DNA of 64,000 nucleotides, from positions 12,649,985 through 12,713,984 of the forward strand of contig NC_133940.1 in the NCBI RefSeq assembly GCF_031877795.1, read 5' to 3'. This DNA comes from Strix aluco. Taxonomy: Eukaryota > Chordata > Aves > Strigiformes > Strigidae. The translations under genes were made by a program, and so were the position numbers. Position 1 is the first letter of the stretch; each line of letters starts with the position of its first letter. The notes beneath the pieces were generated by a model that did not search any database, was not told where the DNA came from, and worked only from the letters and a program-made list of their open reading frames with translations. Below are positions 13,491 through 27,300 of the stretch, piece after piece.

Positions 13491-14367
13491 GTGATCATTC
13501 TTGAATGTGTTCTCAGGCTTAAGGCTTTCTATAAGACAAATAGTAGCAGCTGAATTAAGATGCTGTATTAGTTTGTTACTCTTCTGCATTTACATTTAAT
13601 GTGGTATTATGCCTTATTCAAATTATCAGTGTAGTTTAACTTCATCAGTTGACAAGTTTTCCTTTGATCCAATTTTCGTTTGGGAAGTAGTGGCTGTTTT
13701 TTTTCTGTGCAGGACTTGATTGAGGGGTTAGTGGGGAGGGGAAGAGACAAAGCTGTTTCTATCACACCGGGCTGACTTCAGGTTCTCTCCTGAGGTGTCT
13801 CACTGCATCCAAATGAGAAATAGCCTTAACCAACACAAAGTTAAATATTTGGCTTTCTCATGATTTTGTACTCGGTCACTATAGGAAGTGTAAGGGTTGT
13901 TTTCATAGATCTGCATGTTACCATGTAAAAAGTCTCAAGAAATCAACAGCATGAAAACTTAATGGTGGAGTGTTTATTGCTTGTAGCTGCTCATGGGCCT
14001 TCTGATGCCTCCAGGCTGGCACGGAGGCTTGGGGTTTGGGAAGGTGTTTTAGGTTTGGTTTAGCTTGCCTAAAGTTAGATTAACCAGTTCCCCATTTCAG
14101 CACTGTGCTAAGGGCCCGGAAAACACATGCTAGTAAGATCTGTCTCGTCCAGATGTTTCTTATTTCTAAATTAGAAGCCTTGAAGACCAGTATTTTTAGG
14201 AGCTGCTGCTTTGTTTCATTTCACTGTAGCGATTTGGTTCCAGGTCGGAGCTTGAACTATTTAATAGCTCATTCTTGCTGTGCCCTTGCCAGCTCTCTGC
14301 TTCCTATTGATCCTAAAGCCAGAGGCAGCAGCCCTGGGCTCTGGAGCTGAGGGGCCAGGCTGGGCTC
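13491..14367. other. Intergenic stretch, PICALM-like to VBP1
   Basis: No exon or repeat is recognised here. Base composition rises from AT-rich to GC-rich as the CpG island begins. Short open frames in it have no splice or codon support. Confidence 0.5.
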
Positions 14368-15240
14368 TTCGGCCCCCGTGTGTGGCCGGACGTCCCCGGC
14401 CTGCGGGAGCCTGACCCCGCCCTCTCTTCTGCAGGAGCAAGGGCCTGATGGCGCGAGGTGGTGGAGATTTAAACGTATAAATACTGGGCGAGCTTCAGTT
14501 CTGATCCTTTAGAAACGTTTATTGTAAATTACTAGTTAAACGGCCTCCGCCTTCCCGCGGCACGGCCCGGGGCAGCGCTCCCGCCCGCTGGGCGCGGTGA
14601 GGCCCGGGTCCCGCCCCAGCCCACCACTGCGCGACGCCTTAGGGCGGCCACGGTCCCGCCTATCGCCTACGTCATGGCGTCACGCACAGCCTGGCAGCCA
14701 ATCGATGGGGTCGCGCTCGGCGCTGACGTGATGACGTAGCACGCCGGCGTCCTGGCGAAGGCCGCGCACGCACCGTCGGTTCCCCAAGATGGCGGCGGCC
14801 ACCAGCAGTGAGACGGGGTGCGGCGAGGTGGCGGCGGGCGAGAAGCGCGGGCCCCTCGGCATCCCTGAGGCGGTCTTCGTGGTGAGCGGCGGCTCCGCCG
14901 GCCGGGCCGCTCCGCGCCCCGGCGGGGGGGTGGGGGGTAATGGGGAGAGCTGCGCTTCAGCAGCCGGGCCCGTCCCCTGTGAGGCGGCACCTGCGGCGGG
15001 GCTGCGGCCTGGCGGGCGGGCGGCGCCTGAGGGAGCGCGGACGGCGGGGAAGGCGGCGGGGCTGCCCCTCACAGCCCGCCCCGCTAGGCTGTGGGGGCTG
15101 AGCGGGATCTGCCGGCCCGGCCCCGCCGAGGCGGGGGAGCTGCGGCGCCCTCCCGACCGCTCCCCCGGGCCGCCCGCGCCCAGCGCCACGGGTTTGTCCC
15201 GCGGGCCCGCCCTGCCCTGCCCTGCCCGTGGCTGTCCTGT
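14368..15240 (+). promoter_or_regulatory. VBP1: CpG-island promoter of VBP1
   Basis: A sharply bounded GC- and CpG-rich block in AT-rich surroundings covers the VBP1 first exon and the start of intron 1. A TATA-like TATAAATA lies at 14476-14483, some 300 bp before the ATG. A CCAAT box lies at 14698-14702, close enough to the ATG to belong to the main start-site region. Confidence 0.75.
14668..14737 (+). promoter_or_regulatory. Cluster of CRE/ATF-like sites in the VBP1 promoter
   Basis: Within 70 bp there are TACGTCA (14668-14674), GGCGTCAC (14677-14684), TGACGT (14724-14729) and TGACGT (14732-14737), with the CCAAT box between the pairs. Paired TGACGT sites point to CREB/ATF control. Binding is inferred. 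Confidence 0.55.
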
Positions 15241-18200
15241 AGGCTCGGCCTGAGACAGCCCCGTACCGGAGCAGTTCTATTCCCTCCAAACCGAGCAGGG
15301 TGCTGTGCCCCGGGAGCGGGGGGTGCTTTAGACCTGAGGACTTTTATGGGGTGAGTTGCCTTGTTTAGATTCTGTTTTGGCGTTATTAAGTACTAATACG
15401 CTTTACAGAAAACTCAGATCCCCGTTTTAAAGCATTACTATCTTATTTCGCTGGTTAACTCACACGCCAGTGATGAGCGTGTTATGAATGAACTCTCCTG
15501 TCATGCATACTAAGCCGTGGTTCCTTGGGACGGCTCCTCCTGCACAGAGCACAGCGTTGTTACTTCTGTTTCATCTCAGATAATGCTGGACCACGCTCCT
15601 AGCACCTCTCCCTGCATCTTCCTCTCATAATCAAGTTCTTGATTATTGAACAGAATCCCTCTGCAGAAGCGACTGCAGTGTCCAGATAGGTTTCCTGACT
15701 TCTCAAAAAAACAGCAAATGTGTATCTTTCAGAAAACAGGCTGAACTTGTTTATCTGACTTTAAAAAGTGATTTACCAAGCATTTAATAATTCTGTTGAC
15801 TGGTTGAAAAGAAGAATTCATCGACTTACACAGTGACATAATGTCAAAATTATGTGGTGTTCACTTTCTGCTATAAGCTAGGTCTTGGTGTGCTGTCTTG
15901 ATGGCTATTTTATTTTGTTTGATCGATAAGTATTGATCAGACTGGCTATACCTGGCTGCCTTGGTGTCATCTTGAAACGTCAGATATGTGCCCTGAACGC
16001 TTTGTTTATCATGCTGCTTTAGTACTGAGATTTTCTTGGACATTGAGAATCTGTATTTCTCAGATCTGTCTTGATATCTTTGCCAGAGATGTTTGGACTG
16101 ATCGGGTATGACTGCTCTTATAGAAATAAGTTGATTTGACTTACAAGTACTACACCTAGAAATACCAAAATGTATTTGCCTGTGTGTCTTGCTAGGGCAC
16201 AGGTCTTGAACAAACGGTTGCAGTACAACTTGCTTTCAGTGCATCCAGATCCTACTTTTTCTTTAAGGTTCTTTAACAGTTATTGGGGTCTGGCAAATCT
16301 TACTGGGATGTAAAACCATTGCTGCCTGTGGCTAACTTCTTTCCATCCCCTTATGAGAGACTAATGTAGATGCAAGTGAAGGAAAGGGTCATGGCTTCAG
16401 CTGCCCTCTGAGACCTCGATCATCATGACAGAGGAGAACTTGTGGTCTGTGCTGCAGTGGAGATGGGGAACAGGAGAAAACCAGCCTCAGCAAACACTTT
16501 GAGGGTGACTGTCACATCCCTCATTTTTGTGCTGGTAGCTGTTGATGCAGTTCATGTTTGTTTCCATGCTGTCCCTCTTGATACTTGTGTCTGAAGCATC
16601 TCACATGCTGTACCATGCAACCTGGGAGAGTTCTGGGGCTTGTGGTTTAGTTCTGTCCCTCTGTTCTTCATAACTTTGTGTCTGGATCTAAAACCCATTG
16701 ACATTTCCTAATTCTTAGTTTTGAGAGGTGCTTTAATGAAATATGGATGTGTCTGCAGAAAAGATCCTGAATGATGATCTTAGAGTACTTGGATATAGAT
16801 AGGCTTTTTAATTCAAAGTAAACATATGCTAAGAAGTTTTTAATGGTATTCTGCTCCACAAAGTGAACATACTAGTGTCTTGAGGATGGTTTTTATTACG
16901 GGTTTTTTCTTCAGAAAATAGGTTTCTGTTTTAAAAGCATTACATACTCTCATGATGATAAAGACTTCCTTATCAGTTGCTTGACATTTGCCTCCCCCAC
17001 GTGCTACATGGGCAGTCTTACTGTGAATCTTGTCTTGAGAGATGTTTTCTTTAAGTGTCTTGATTCAGTAAAGGCTCTTCAGCAGTTTGTGGCAGATACC
17101 TTTTCTTAGGCATTGATCTGTGAATTCTTGTGCCTCTCCAGATTTCAAGTGATATTAAGCACTAACTGAAGGTTTCAGTGGAGTTTAAAAAACACTCCAG
17201 ATAGAATTTTCAACTGGTTTCTTTTGTGCTGTTATCCAGATGTTTCCAAATAAAATGCCTTCCTTATTCGCCTTCCTTAGCGTGCCTGTGAGTGGGAGGA
17301 CACTGAAAATGTGTATTTTTTGTCATGTTCTCTGTATATGCCCATTGGTGATAACAGCTCTCCGGAGAAGCAGAGTGAGTTCCTGCAGCTCTTTATTTGG
17401 GTCATCACTCAAAAGATAAACATAAGGCCACATGGGAATGTGCTATCCTGCTCTATTTCAGGACTTTTACGGTGTTCGTGTAGCTTGGCTTGAAGTTTGC
17501 GAAGACTGTGTTACCTTTATGGTGTACAACAGTGGTGTTTTGCTAGTGAATTTTCTTCCTAAAAAGATAAAGATGAGTTTGGGCAGAACCTGTATGGTAA
17601 TTCTGCTGCTGAGATGCTGCATGACACACCATGAAACAGGGATCCTAATAGCATTGACACCCAGCTCTGCTACAAAGCTGTTCTGTTCAAGCTCAAAGAA
17701 GTGACCATGTCTCAGCCTTGCAGTTGGGCAAGATGGGCCAAAAGCCCAACTAGCGGGACTTGGAAGTTGCAGTTGGAAAACCTGGGTGGTGAATCTGAGC
17801 CCGCTTTGGACTGGGGCATTACATAGTGGGAGGAGATCACCAGTATACAGGGAGCCTGGATTCACTTCTCAGCATCTTCCTACCAGGGGGACTTGGGTTC
17901 TGTCTTCCCTGTCTGTACAAACAGGGCAGAGGTGGGGGGTGAGTTGTTGCCCACCTGGTTTTTTTTCTGTCTTGGGTGATTTACATGAGCAGAATAGCTT
18001 CCACAAGAGGGAGTTTTATTTCAGAACATCCCTCAGGCCTCACTTCTGCAACACTTGCCTGAATCTAATCCTTGTTTTTTTTGGTTAAAGCTTCTCTACA
18101 GGCTTCGTCAGGAGGCAGGAATGCTTCTCGTTCTGTTGGTGAGGTAGCTTAAGGCATTTAGTCTGAAATGTGGTCTCTTGAGTCCCGTTGTACCACCTAG

Positions 18201-21200
18201 ATAGTGCTGCCTGCTGAAGTCTGTTGTGGAGTTCATATTTCTACTGCAGATTTCCTTAATGATAAGGAAGGTGGGTGACTTCTTACCTAGGTTCAGTAAT
18301 TTCATAGTAAGTTTCTTCAGGCAAGAGAGCCTAGGAGTCATAATGAGGGGAACCAGCTGTATGTCTCATATTACTGTAGTCTTTTTCTGAGGTGAAACTA
18401 ATGGAATGGAAACACCTAGTTAAAAAGGAGAAGCTTAAGAGGCCTATGGTAGGTTTCCATCAGATTTTACAGAATTACTGCAGTGGATGAGTGTGATCGT
18501 CTTGAATTTTACATAGGTAAATGTTGTCAAGGTGAGAAACGCGCGGTTGATCTCTGGCCTGAGATGCCTTTCGGGAGGCGAGAACGCTGCCGGCAGGCAG
18601 ATGATCTGCTTCCTGGGAGTCTGAAGGAGGCACTTGCAGAGGTCAGCATCCTTGCCTGCTCAGGCCTGTCTTCTCTGGCTGCTTTTCCAGTTGACCATAG
18701 CACTGGCTGGGATTGTTCTCTAGAGGTTTCCGTGGCTTCCTGCTGACTATAGAAGATGCTTTTGAAGACAAGCTGTTTACTATCATAAAGCCTGCCTGAG
18801 CACATACCACGGTCTTCCCCCCCCCTTTACCTGTTTCTCTGCCACAACATGCTTGATCAGGCCGTGATTATTTTCCTTCATCAGTCTTACCCTAAATAGT
18901 TCATAATCTGATTAGCCACAGAGAAGCATTATCCCTGCTTTGCAGATAGGAAACCAAGAGTTTAGCCAGGGTCTGAGGGTATCCATCCCTGTTAGGTGTC
19001 ACTGGACATCAGCCAGGACTGAAAGCACCGCTAATGAGGTACTAGTAAATACGGTTATGAAACAATCCTTACTCCTATTCTGTAGTTCTCTACCAAAAAA
19101 AAGGGGGGAGGGAGAAGTGAGAAGGTGGCTAACTAAGAAAGCAAGCTAAATAATTTTGTACTTCACTCCAGAAAAAAAGACATTTGTTTACATATAAAAA
19201 CCCTTCTAGACTTAGCTGCAGTAAGATGATAGCATGACTGTATCTAGATTTCTGTAAAACTCTTCTAACATTGAGGGTTTCTTTTTCCCCTTAAAGGAAG
19301 ATGTAGATTCTTTTATGAAACAGCCTGGAAATGAGACAGCAGATGTAGTTCTTAAGAAGTTGGATGAGCAGTATCAGAAGTATAAATTTTTGGAACTTAA
19401 TCTTGCTCAAAAGAAAAGGAGGTAAGTCATAATTTTTGCAGAATTGGAAAATGTTTAGCATAGTTCTGTTTTTTAAAAAAATAAGCCTATTTTTTTTAAT
19501 ATCCCAAGAGGTAAAAAGTTGATGTTAGGAGAGCTAATGTTTGCGGTACTTTCAGGAAAGCCCAGCTTTTTTTCTTTCCTCTTCCTGAGAATTAGATGCA
19601 AAAGAATTTACAGTATTGCTGAATTGGTCATTAGCCTTTAAGGTCAAAAAGTATTTCTGTAGTCTCTTAATTTTGTCAGCCTAGTGTAAATAAGAATACG
19701 TTTTGTCAAATGACTACTGTATCAAGCCTGTAACTTTTGGTTTAGTGATCTTATCTCTCTTCAGTAGCTTCAGTCTTGGTCTGAAGCTAGGCAAGAAGCA
19801 AATTTTTAAAAGTTAAAATCAAAGCTTCAAGTAATATTTTCTTTCAATTAAACTTCTTTCACGGACAAATAGCCCTCATAATTTCCACCTGGAGGCCTGC
19901 TTTGGCAGTCCCTGCAGCCTGAGCATGGTGGTCGCAGAGGAGGGCAGCCTGGGAGGCTGGTGGGGATCCCAGTATCTCTGCTAGGCTGCTGCCAGGGCTG
20001 TCGAGGAGGGGGATGCCCTGAACTCTGGAGAGAGCTTGCGTTTTAACAGTGCCCCAGTCTTGTAGCTCGAAACTGTTTGCTAGAATAGTTTGCGGACCTC
20101 AGAAGAAACACACTTGTTTTGTTTTACTTACAGTGGTAAGTGATAGCTTCTGTGTTTCTGCTGAGGTTTCCCTCTCCTCCAGGGAGATCAGAAATATGCA
20201 AAAATACACCATTTTAGCAAACAGGTAGCTGTTACTGTTAATACGTGTTTGTTCCGGTTTGAAAGCTGTGTGGATTGCTCTGCTGCTGAAAACCAGTGAG
20301 CCTCAGTATGATAAGAGGCAGGTGCAGCTGTAGCTGAGATGCCTTTACATGCTATATCTTTCAAATCTGCATTTGTAAGCCTGGAAAGCTGTTAGATTTT
20401 CAAGTTTTAAAATGGAGGTTGGATTGTATAATAAAACTGATCACTTGTTTAGGAAACTTTGTGTCTCTGTAAAATAATAAATTATGACTGTTGTTAATTC
20501 ACAGGCTAAAAAGTCAGATTCCTGAAATTAAACAGACATTAGAAATTTTAAAACACATGCAGAAGAAAAAGGTAAACTATTTTGAATATCTAATGAGTAT
20601 GAGAAAAGCTAACTACCTTTCCACCCTAACAGAACACATTGCAAGAAATGTTTTGGAGAGCACACTTAATATGCCTTTATAAATAACAGAATTGTTTTTA
20701 AAGGTATGTAGTACTTTTTGAAAGCTAGTTCACAAAACATTAATGTTTGTAATGCAAACTTCACTTTTAATAGTGTATAGATTGCAGCTAAGCTTTGACT
20801 TCATCTCTATTCTTTATAGAGATTTCTATATTGTTTTTAAATATATCTTTTTAAAATGCTTTATTCTTGGAGCTCTAATATTGAAGTAAAATCACGTAGA
20901 GTTCCACCAAAGTTAATACTGTATCAATGGCAAAAAAGCAGAAAAGTGTGCTCTTTACTGTAAGTTTTATGTCTTTGACATAAGTTTCCAGTGAAAATAG
21001 CAATTTTAAGTTTTATCATTTGTCTTAAGGATTCCACAAATCCAATGGAAACCAGATTTTTATTGGCAGATAATCTCTACTGCAAAGCTTCAGTTCCTCC
21101 TACAGATAAAGTTTGTTTGTGGTTGGGGGTAAGTAAAATGGAACTTTCTCTGAAACTGTTTAAATAACTTATAACAGGCTTATAAAAGACAGTGTTTGTT

Positions 21201-24073
21201 GCTGTCTCATCTGTACTTCTAGTGGCTGTGAGCATAATTCTGTTCATGTGTGCGTAGTGGAGCTGTGTCCTGCCAGCAGGGCAAACCTAACAAGACAATT
21301 TCAACGCGTTAGTGAAGGTTTCATGTTCAATTTTATTTGGGCTGACCAGTAAGACTTCAGAGAATTGTAGTTTTGGTGGATTGCTCTTTCCAAAAAGCAT
21401 ATTCATGAATGTTTTCCTTACCCTTCTATCACTTTGTGGTTCAAATTACCATCCAGCATTGCCTGGGATGGGAATGTGCCTGGCAAAATAACTTAGTTTG
21501 GCAAGTAGCTTCCCATCTTCTCTACATTATTTATAATTAGCACCTTGCTTTTCCTTTTCATGCACGTTTTTAGGGAATGATGGGATTTCTGTTGCAGGTA
21601 CCTGCCAGCATTTAGAGTGGAATTTATGCTAAAGACTGGTGGAATCAGAACTCAAAACACAGATTTCTAAGTACTTAAGCGAAATCAGGTTGGGACATTT
21701 TATATTCAGAGGCTTCCTTATATGTGGAGATAACCTGCTACTGTTTGAGACTTTTACATCCTGGATGTTCCCAAATCCCTGTGATGGCTGCCAAACAAAA
21801 CTGCTTGGTTAGGACAGAGACCTGGTTGACACGTGCAGCATCCAGACTGATGGGGCAGTTACTCCCAACCTCTCCTGCTTCTTTTCTACCATAAAAAGAG
21901 ATTTGTCTGATACCTGTTGCTCTTAAGAGACTGTCTTCAGAATTCACAAACACTGACTTTCATGGAGCATCCCAGGTTTATTTTGTAACAATATGAGAGG
22001 AAATTCATCCTATTGATGGTTCATACAGGAAAACTATAATGAAATGCCACAAGCAGTTTATTATATTTAGGTGTTCTTGGCCTTCTGCCTCTCCCCCTTG
22101 TTGCTTACAGTCTGCATGTTGGGCTATGCATATTGCTATTATTGGGGAAACTATGTCTTCTAGTTATTTTAAAAGAAGAATGGCTTATCTCACTCTTGCA
22201 GCTCTGTGTAGCATTCCCTGGGATCATGTCTAGTTAGTAGTATGTGGCTCTGCTCAGTGCATAGTTCTTGAATGGGACAAAGCTTCGTTGGTGCATCTTC
22301 ACTTGATACTGCTCTTTTATCTCTTCATGTGGTAGCTTCTTACTGAAAGAAAGATTTGTACATTAAAAACCGCCACACTGTAGGATCGGAATTTATACAT
22401 GTTGTATCTTTAAATACCTGTAATACTTCTTGTTGATGAGGCGTGCCATTAGGCCGTTTGTCAGTGTTCCACACAGAAATCCTAAGGTTAAGCTTGAATG
22501 CAACAAAAACTGTTTCTAGAGTTGTGTGGCACTTGAAAGGTGCTGCTAAGAAACATGAAGTCTCTCGCTTTTCAGATATGGTGAAGATGAGATACTGATA
22601 CCTGAAAGGCTGAACGCAATCCACAGGGAGAGAAATCCCTTGTTGCTTAGCTATAGGAAGTGAACTTTTTTTTAAGTCACTAGAGGGATTTGTTCCTCAG
22701 TTACTGAAGTGGTGGAGGCCTCAGGTGGATTCTGATATTGCTGGTCCCGATTCTTGTTATCTCAGCCTGCCAGGACAGCCTTTTGTTAATGTGCTAAGTT
22801 ATAAACAACAGCCTGAAATAAGCTTGCTGTAGCTTATTGCTTGCAATGCAGGAGTAAAAGCTTTTATCAATCTTTCTTTTTTTAGGCCAATGTGATGCTT
22901 GAATATGATATTGATGAAGCTCAGGCTTTGTTAGAGAAGAATTTGTCAACAGCCACAAGAAACCTTGATCTTCTAGAGGAAGACCTGGATTTTCTTAGAG
23001 ATCAATTCACCACTACAGAAGTCAGTATCCTTTTTCTTATTTGCGGGGGCAGAGGCATATGTGAAAGCTCACATACAGGTAATTACCAATTTCCTGATGT
23101 GTTTTCATCTTTAGACTGAGTGCCCTTAAAATTCTGGAGCACTCTGGGAACTTAACCTTCTCTAGCAGTGAGGCGGGATGTTGTGTTTCCCGTGCTGAGC
23201 TGGGGGTTGGTGTGTTGGATGTAGCCAAGCTTGTGTTTGTGATTGGGCCCCCATGAAACCTGCGGCGGTGGCTGCAGTCCTGGGCTGGGGGCAAGCGGGA
23301 AGCATGGCTCGTGCTGTGGGTTGGTGGCCGGGTGGCCATTGCAGAGCAAAGCGACGACTCCTTCCTCTCTAGAGCATATGAATGTTGTTCTTCGGGCTGT
23401 TGCTACTCATACCTGATTCAGCTGCCATCGCAACGTTCTCTAAGAACACAAGCCCTGCTGCAGCAAGCTTGGTGCTAGCTTAGGCATTGCCTAACTATTT
23501 TTTTTATTTCTTTATACTATTGTGAGCCACCGCCAGGCTGTGGGGATTTTTTAACACTTTCTACTTAAAAACTATCTTAATGATGAGGGTAGCTGTCAAC
23601 TGAAGCATTAGATCTAGTAAACAAAGGCACAACTAGTTTTTTCAAGTTAACACTTAAGCTGTCTTAGTGCAGCAGGAGGTTGTGGATGCCTGAAATAGGC
23701 AAATACAGCCGATATGGGCAGGTTGACTGAAATCAGGAAAGAGTTAGCTGTTAAGTAAAACTAAAAGTCTGTTTCTCTGTAATATTTTTGGAGGTTTTAA
23801 AACAAATGGTATAAATGCTGCAGTTATTAACAGTTACTAGTATTCCTGGGCATTAAGGCTTTGCACCAAGTCAGCTTTCATTAAATGGTTTCTATATTGA
23901 CTGTTACAATTAAGTGTTGTCAACTGTATAACCTGCTTTTTGCCTTTTTTCTTTTCTTCTTTTCTGAATGCATGAGCTATTTCCTTAATTCCACACCCTC
24001 AGATATGGCTAGAGTTTATAATTGGGATGTAAAGAGAAGAAACAAGCAAGACCCTTCCAAAAACAAAGCATAG
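14789..24073 (+). CDS. VBP1: VHL-binding protein 1 / prefoldin subunit 3
   Basis: Six exons: 14789-14881, 19297-19421, 20505-20571, 21030-21128, 22886-23024 and 24003-24073. Together they give 594 nt, a complete 197-residue protein, the same length as human VBP1. The start ATG follows CAAG in the CpG island. The variable first 25 residues lead into the conserved GIPEAVFVEDVDSFMKQPG. Alpha-class prefoldin layout is clear: an N-terminal coiled-coil helix (roughly residues 40-90), a beta-hairpin region around DNLYCKASVPPTDKVCLWLGANVM, and a C-terminal helix (LLEKNLSTATRNLDLLEEDL). It ends in a Lys-rich tail. As prefoldin subunit 3 it helps form the hexameric cytosolic co-chaperone that hands unfolded actin and tubulin to CCT; it was also found as a partner of VHL. 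Intron 1 is 4.4 kb, the longest. No frame break is present. Confidence 0.97.
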
Positions 24074-24330
24074 TTTTGCCAATTTTAAATGTGGTTTCAA
24101 TTTCCAAATATTTTTTATTTAAACACCCCCAGAGTTCATTCTTAAGGGACTGAGTTACTTTAAGCATTTCAGTAAATGGTAAAATATATGAAAACTAATG
24201 GTGAGCACCATTTTATTTATTTGTAAACTCAAAATTTGGTTTCATGCATGCTTCATGAAATTAATTATTTGAAAAGGCACCATACAGTCCAGCAAAGGAC
24301 TTAGTATTTTGACCAGACCAGTCTGTCATA

Positions 24331-24336
24331 AATAAA
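24331..24336 (+). terminator. Candidate VBP1 poly(A) signal
   Basis: AATAAA lies about 260 bp after the VBP1 stop, followed by a TG/T-rich stretch (GCTTGTCTG). A further AATAAA lies at 25106-25111 and an ATTAAA at 25186-25191, so longer 3' ends are possible. Confidence 0.45.
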
Positions 24337-24339
24337 TTT

Positions 24340-27300
24340 CTACCTGAAAGCTTGTCTGAAAAGTTGAGGGGCACATATGAAATGGAGTCTGACATTTTAG
24401 CAGGTTAAGGTAATGCAGGGGTTTACTTTTTCATCTCTGTGTACAGCTGATGAAGTTAAGTCGACTGGGGCTGGGAAGACACACAGCTGTAATGTTCTAG
24501 GAAACGGAAAAAAATACAGTGAAGTCTTGGATTTTGTTTCAGTCAGTTAATTGGCAGCATCAACCTGTACGCATTCCGGGATATCCCCTTTGGATGAACT
24601 TGTTTTTAATAGTTATTGGTTAGTTAACTGCCTGTTACTGAACTCTCAGCACTTTACATACAACAGTTTGTGATTTGTCTTCAGAGAGGAGTGGTAAACG
24701 GAGGAAACAGCACAAGCTATGTCGAGACTGCAGGTGATCTCACCCTGTTCTTTTTCATACATGTGCACACGTTGCTTATTTTTGCAAATGCGTTGAACAA
24801 GGACACCAAAATGCTGATAGCCTGTAAACAAGAACCCCCCTATTTACAATCCCTTAGACAAGATGTCCAGTTCAGATGTCTTAACACTCTCAGCCTCCCA
24901 GGTGGTGAAACCTGTATTAGATAAGGATGGGTTACTGAAGCATGACTTCTGGTGTTAACAGTTGGAGTATTTCTTTGGTTCTTACGAAGCCTTGCAAGAT
25001 TGTTGCCTTTTACCTCTGCAGTTCCTTTCTAAAATGAAGTGCTCAGCGGTGATGTCAGTGGCTAATACTCACATTCTGTGATTGAGAATACAGGTTTCAC
25101 TGCAAAATAAATGCAAATGTTAACTGTTCGGTCTTCATGTAAGAAACAATATACCTGTAAATTTTTTGTACTTTTATTTCATGATATTAAAATAGTAAAA
25201 CTAAACAGTTGTGGCAAACACCTGTTTTTGTGCATCTTTCTTTGTGGGAGAAAGGCAGGAATCTGATGTGTGGTCTTTTATAGTGTTTCCCTCCCTTAAC
25301 TGGGGGCAGGGGGGTGAAAAAATTCAGTTGAAGCAGCAGACGTGAGAAGTGTAGCTGCTGAATACTGGCTTGAATGAAATGGGGAGTGTGAGTCAGCGCA
25401 TCTGAATTTGTGCATACAAGCAACTGATGGGACAGCCCTGTGGCCGTCAAAGGGAGCGCTGCGGGGACCGGTGTGAAACGGGGACATCCTTGCTACCGGT
25501 CACAGGTAAGTACCCAGGCTTGGCTCATCCCCGCCTGCCCTGCAGGGTGATACCGTTTGTTCTTTGGCTGTAGCAGAGAAACGTTGAGACCCAACGTATA
25601 GTTTGAGTGAGGGGTATCTGCCCGCTGCTCCGTGAGGCTGAGCGTGGGGCTCAGGCTGCTTCTCTCCCGTTTTGAAGAGCATCAGCAATGACAGGAGAGG
25701 CAGCTGCAAACACAGGGCCTGATTTCTCTTGCCATTTTCTCTTCCATTTGGATTAATGAGATCCCAACAGGCTAAAGCGTGCGCCTCCCTCCCTCGGGCT
25801 GGTCCGAAGGCAGCGACTGCCTGCCTTTGTTGTGCACAATGAAACGACGAGTTAAGCATTTCTGCACGAGCAAAATAAGTACTGTGTGCAACTGGCAGTG
25901 ACCTAATGCTGGGTACGGCGGGGGGGCCGCGATAGAGCTGGCATGGCTCAGAAGGCTCTAAAGGCTTGGGGGGATGGGAGATGGCCGGGGCCATCCTAAC
26001 TCAGCTTTTGGGTGGGGTTTTGTTTGTTTGATAGGAAGTAAATACAAACCAACCAACTTACAGACAAGGACTCGCGCTTCCCGGTGACCGCTCCTGGTCC
26101 AGCGTCGCTGCGGCCTTTGCTGTGAAGCCTTTTGTTACCTGGAGTAAGGACGGGAGGTCAGTCTGCAGGGGCTGGCTTAGCTCCTGCGCCGGCTGCCCAG
26201 AGGCCTCCTGGAGGGCTGGGGCTGGCTTTGGCTGCTACTGCAGGGAGCAGGGGCTGTGTTTGGGGGGTGGTTTGGTTTGGTTTAGAAGGGTCAGTGTTTC
26301 TAGAGTTGTACTGTTTTTTCTCAGCGAGAAAAAACTGGTTCTGAAGATGTAAGCAGTGGGCCTTCGGAGAAAAGTGTGCAGCGGATGCTGTTGCAAAGAG
26401 TGCCTGTTTATTGTTGAGCCAGTCCACGTTAGACTTCCAGTTACGGCTGCGGTACGGAAGTGGTACAGGTAGTAGATAGCTTACTGATAAAGAATGGGGA
26501 GGGGGAAAAAAAAAAAGCCACCAAAGTTTCTTTACAAGTTTTGGATTTCACATTACCACATAGTAACCATTTTGCTAAATACAAGCATATTTTCAGTCAC
26601 ATACAGACAGCTAAATACAGCATTATTTTCACATTTCGTTACAGAGCATAACAGAAAGCGAGGAAAGTGTATAGTATGCTTTTATTCTGGAGGTTCTGAG
26701 CAATTTCAATCTAACATGCAGATTGTTTTTAACATGTGGCAGAGACCACAAAAAGTTAGCTTTTTCTTTTTTTTTTTCTTATTTTTGTCCTAGAGTAAAA
26801 GAGCTCCTGACCTTTATCCTGTGAAAGGTATCACCTTCTGATTTCTCTAAGTCCCTCTTGCACTAGAAGTCAAAGCATTAAAACCAGTTGTTAGAAAAGA
26901 ATTCTTAGCATATCCTATAAGTTCTTCATCTTAGAAAAAACATTCCAAATTTTGTACAGATGAATCTACATTTCCTATATTTTAATAAGCTGTCTAGAAA
27001 ATGCAAGGAATTAGAAAAAGATGTAGATAATGGTTTCTCTATCATTTAATATAACCATTTATTACCTCTAAGTAGTTAAGACTGTGTACACTTTCTTCTG
27101 TACTGTTCCTCTTTAGAATTATGACACTTGTATTTTTAAATTGAAAATTGACTATGAAGGCCTGAATGCACTTACTGATTTAGGCTTTCTGGAAATTCTC
27201 TCGGGGAGCAGTAAAGGGGAATGCCCAAAACCCGTTAAGTACAATATTGGTTGTGTTGTGAAAAGTGATCTTTCCCCTGCTGTCCAGGTTTCTGCACAGA

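Noticed and set aside
14789-15253. 154-codon read-through of VBP1 exon 1
   Set aside because: Only the first 31 codons match VBP1. A GTGAGC donor follows and the rest is CpG-island intron.
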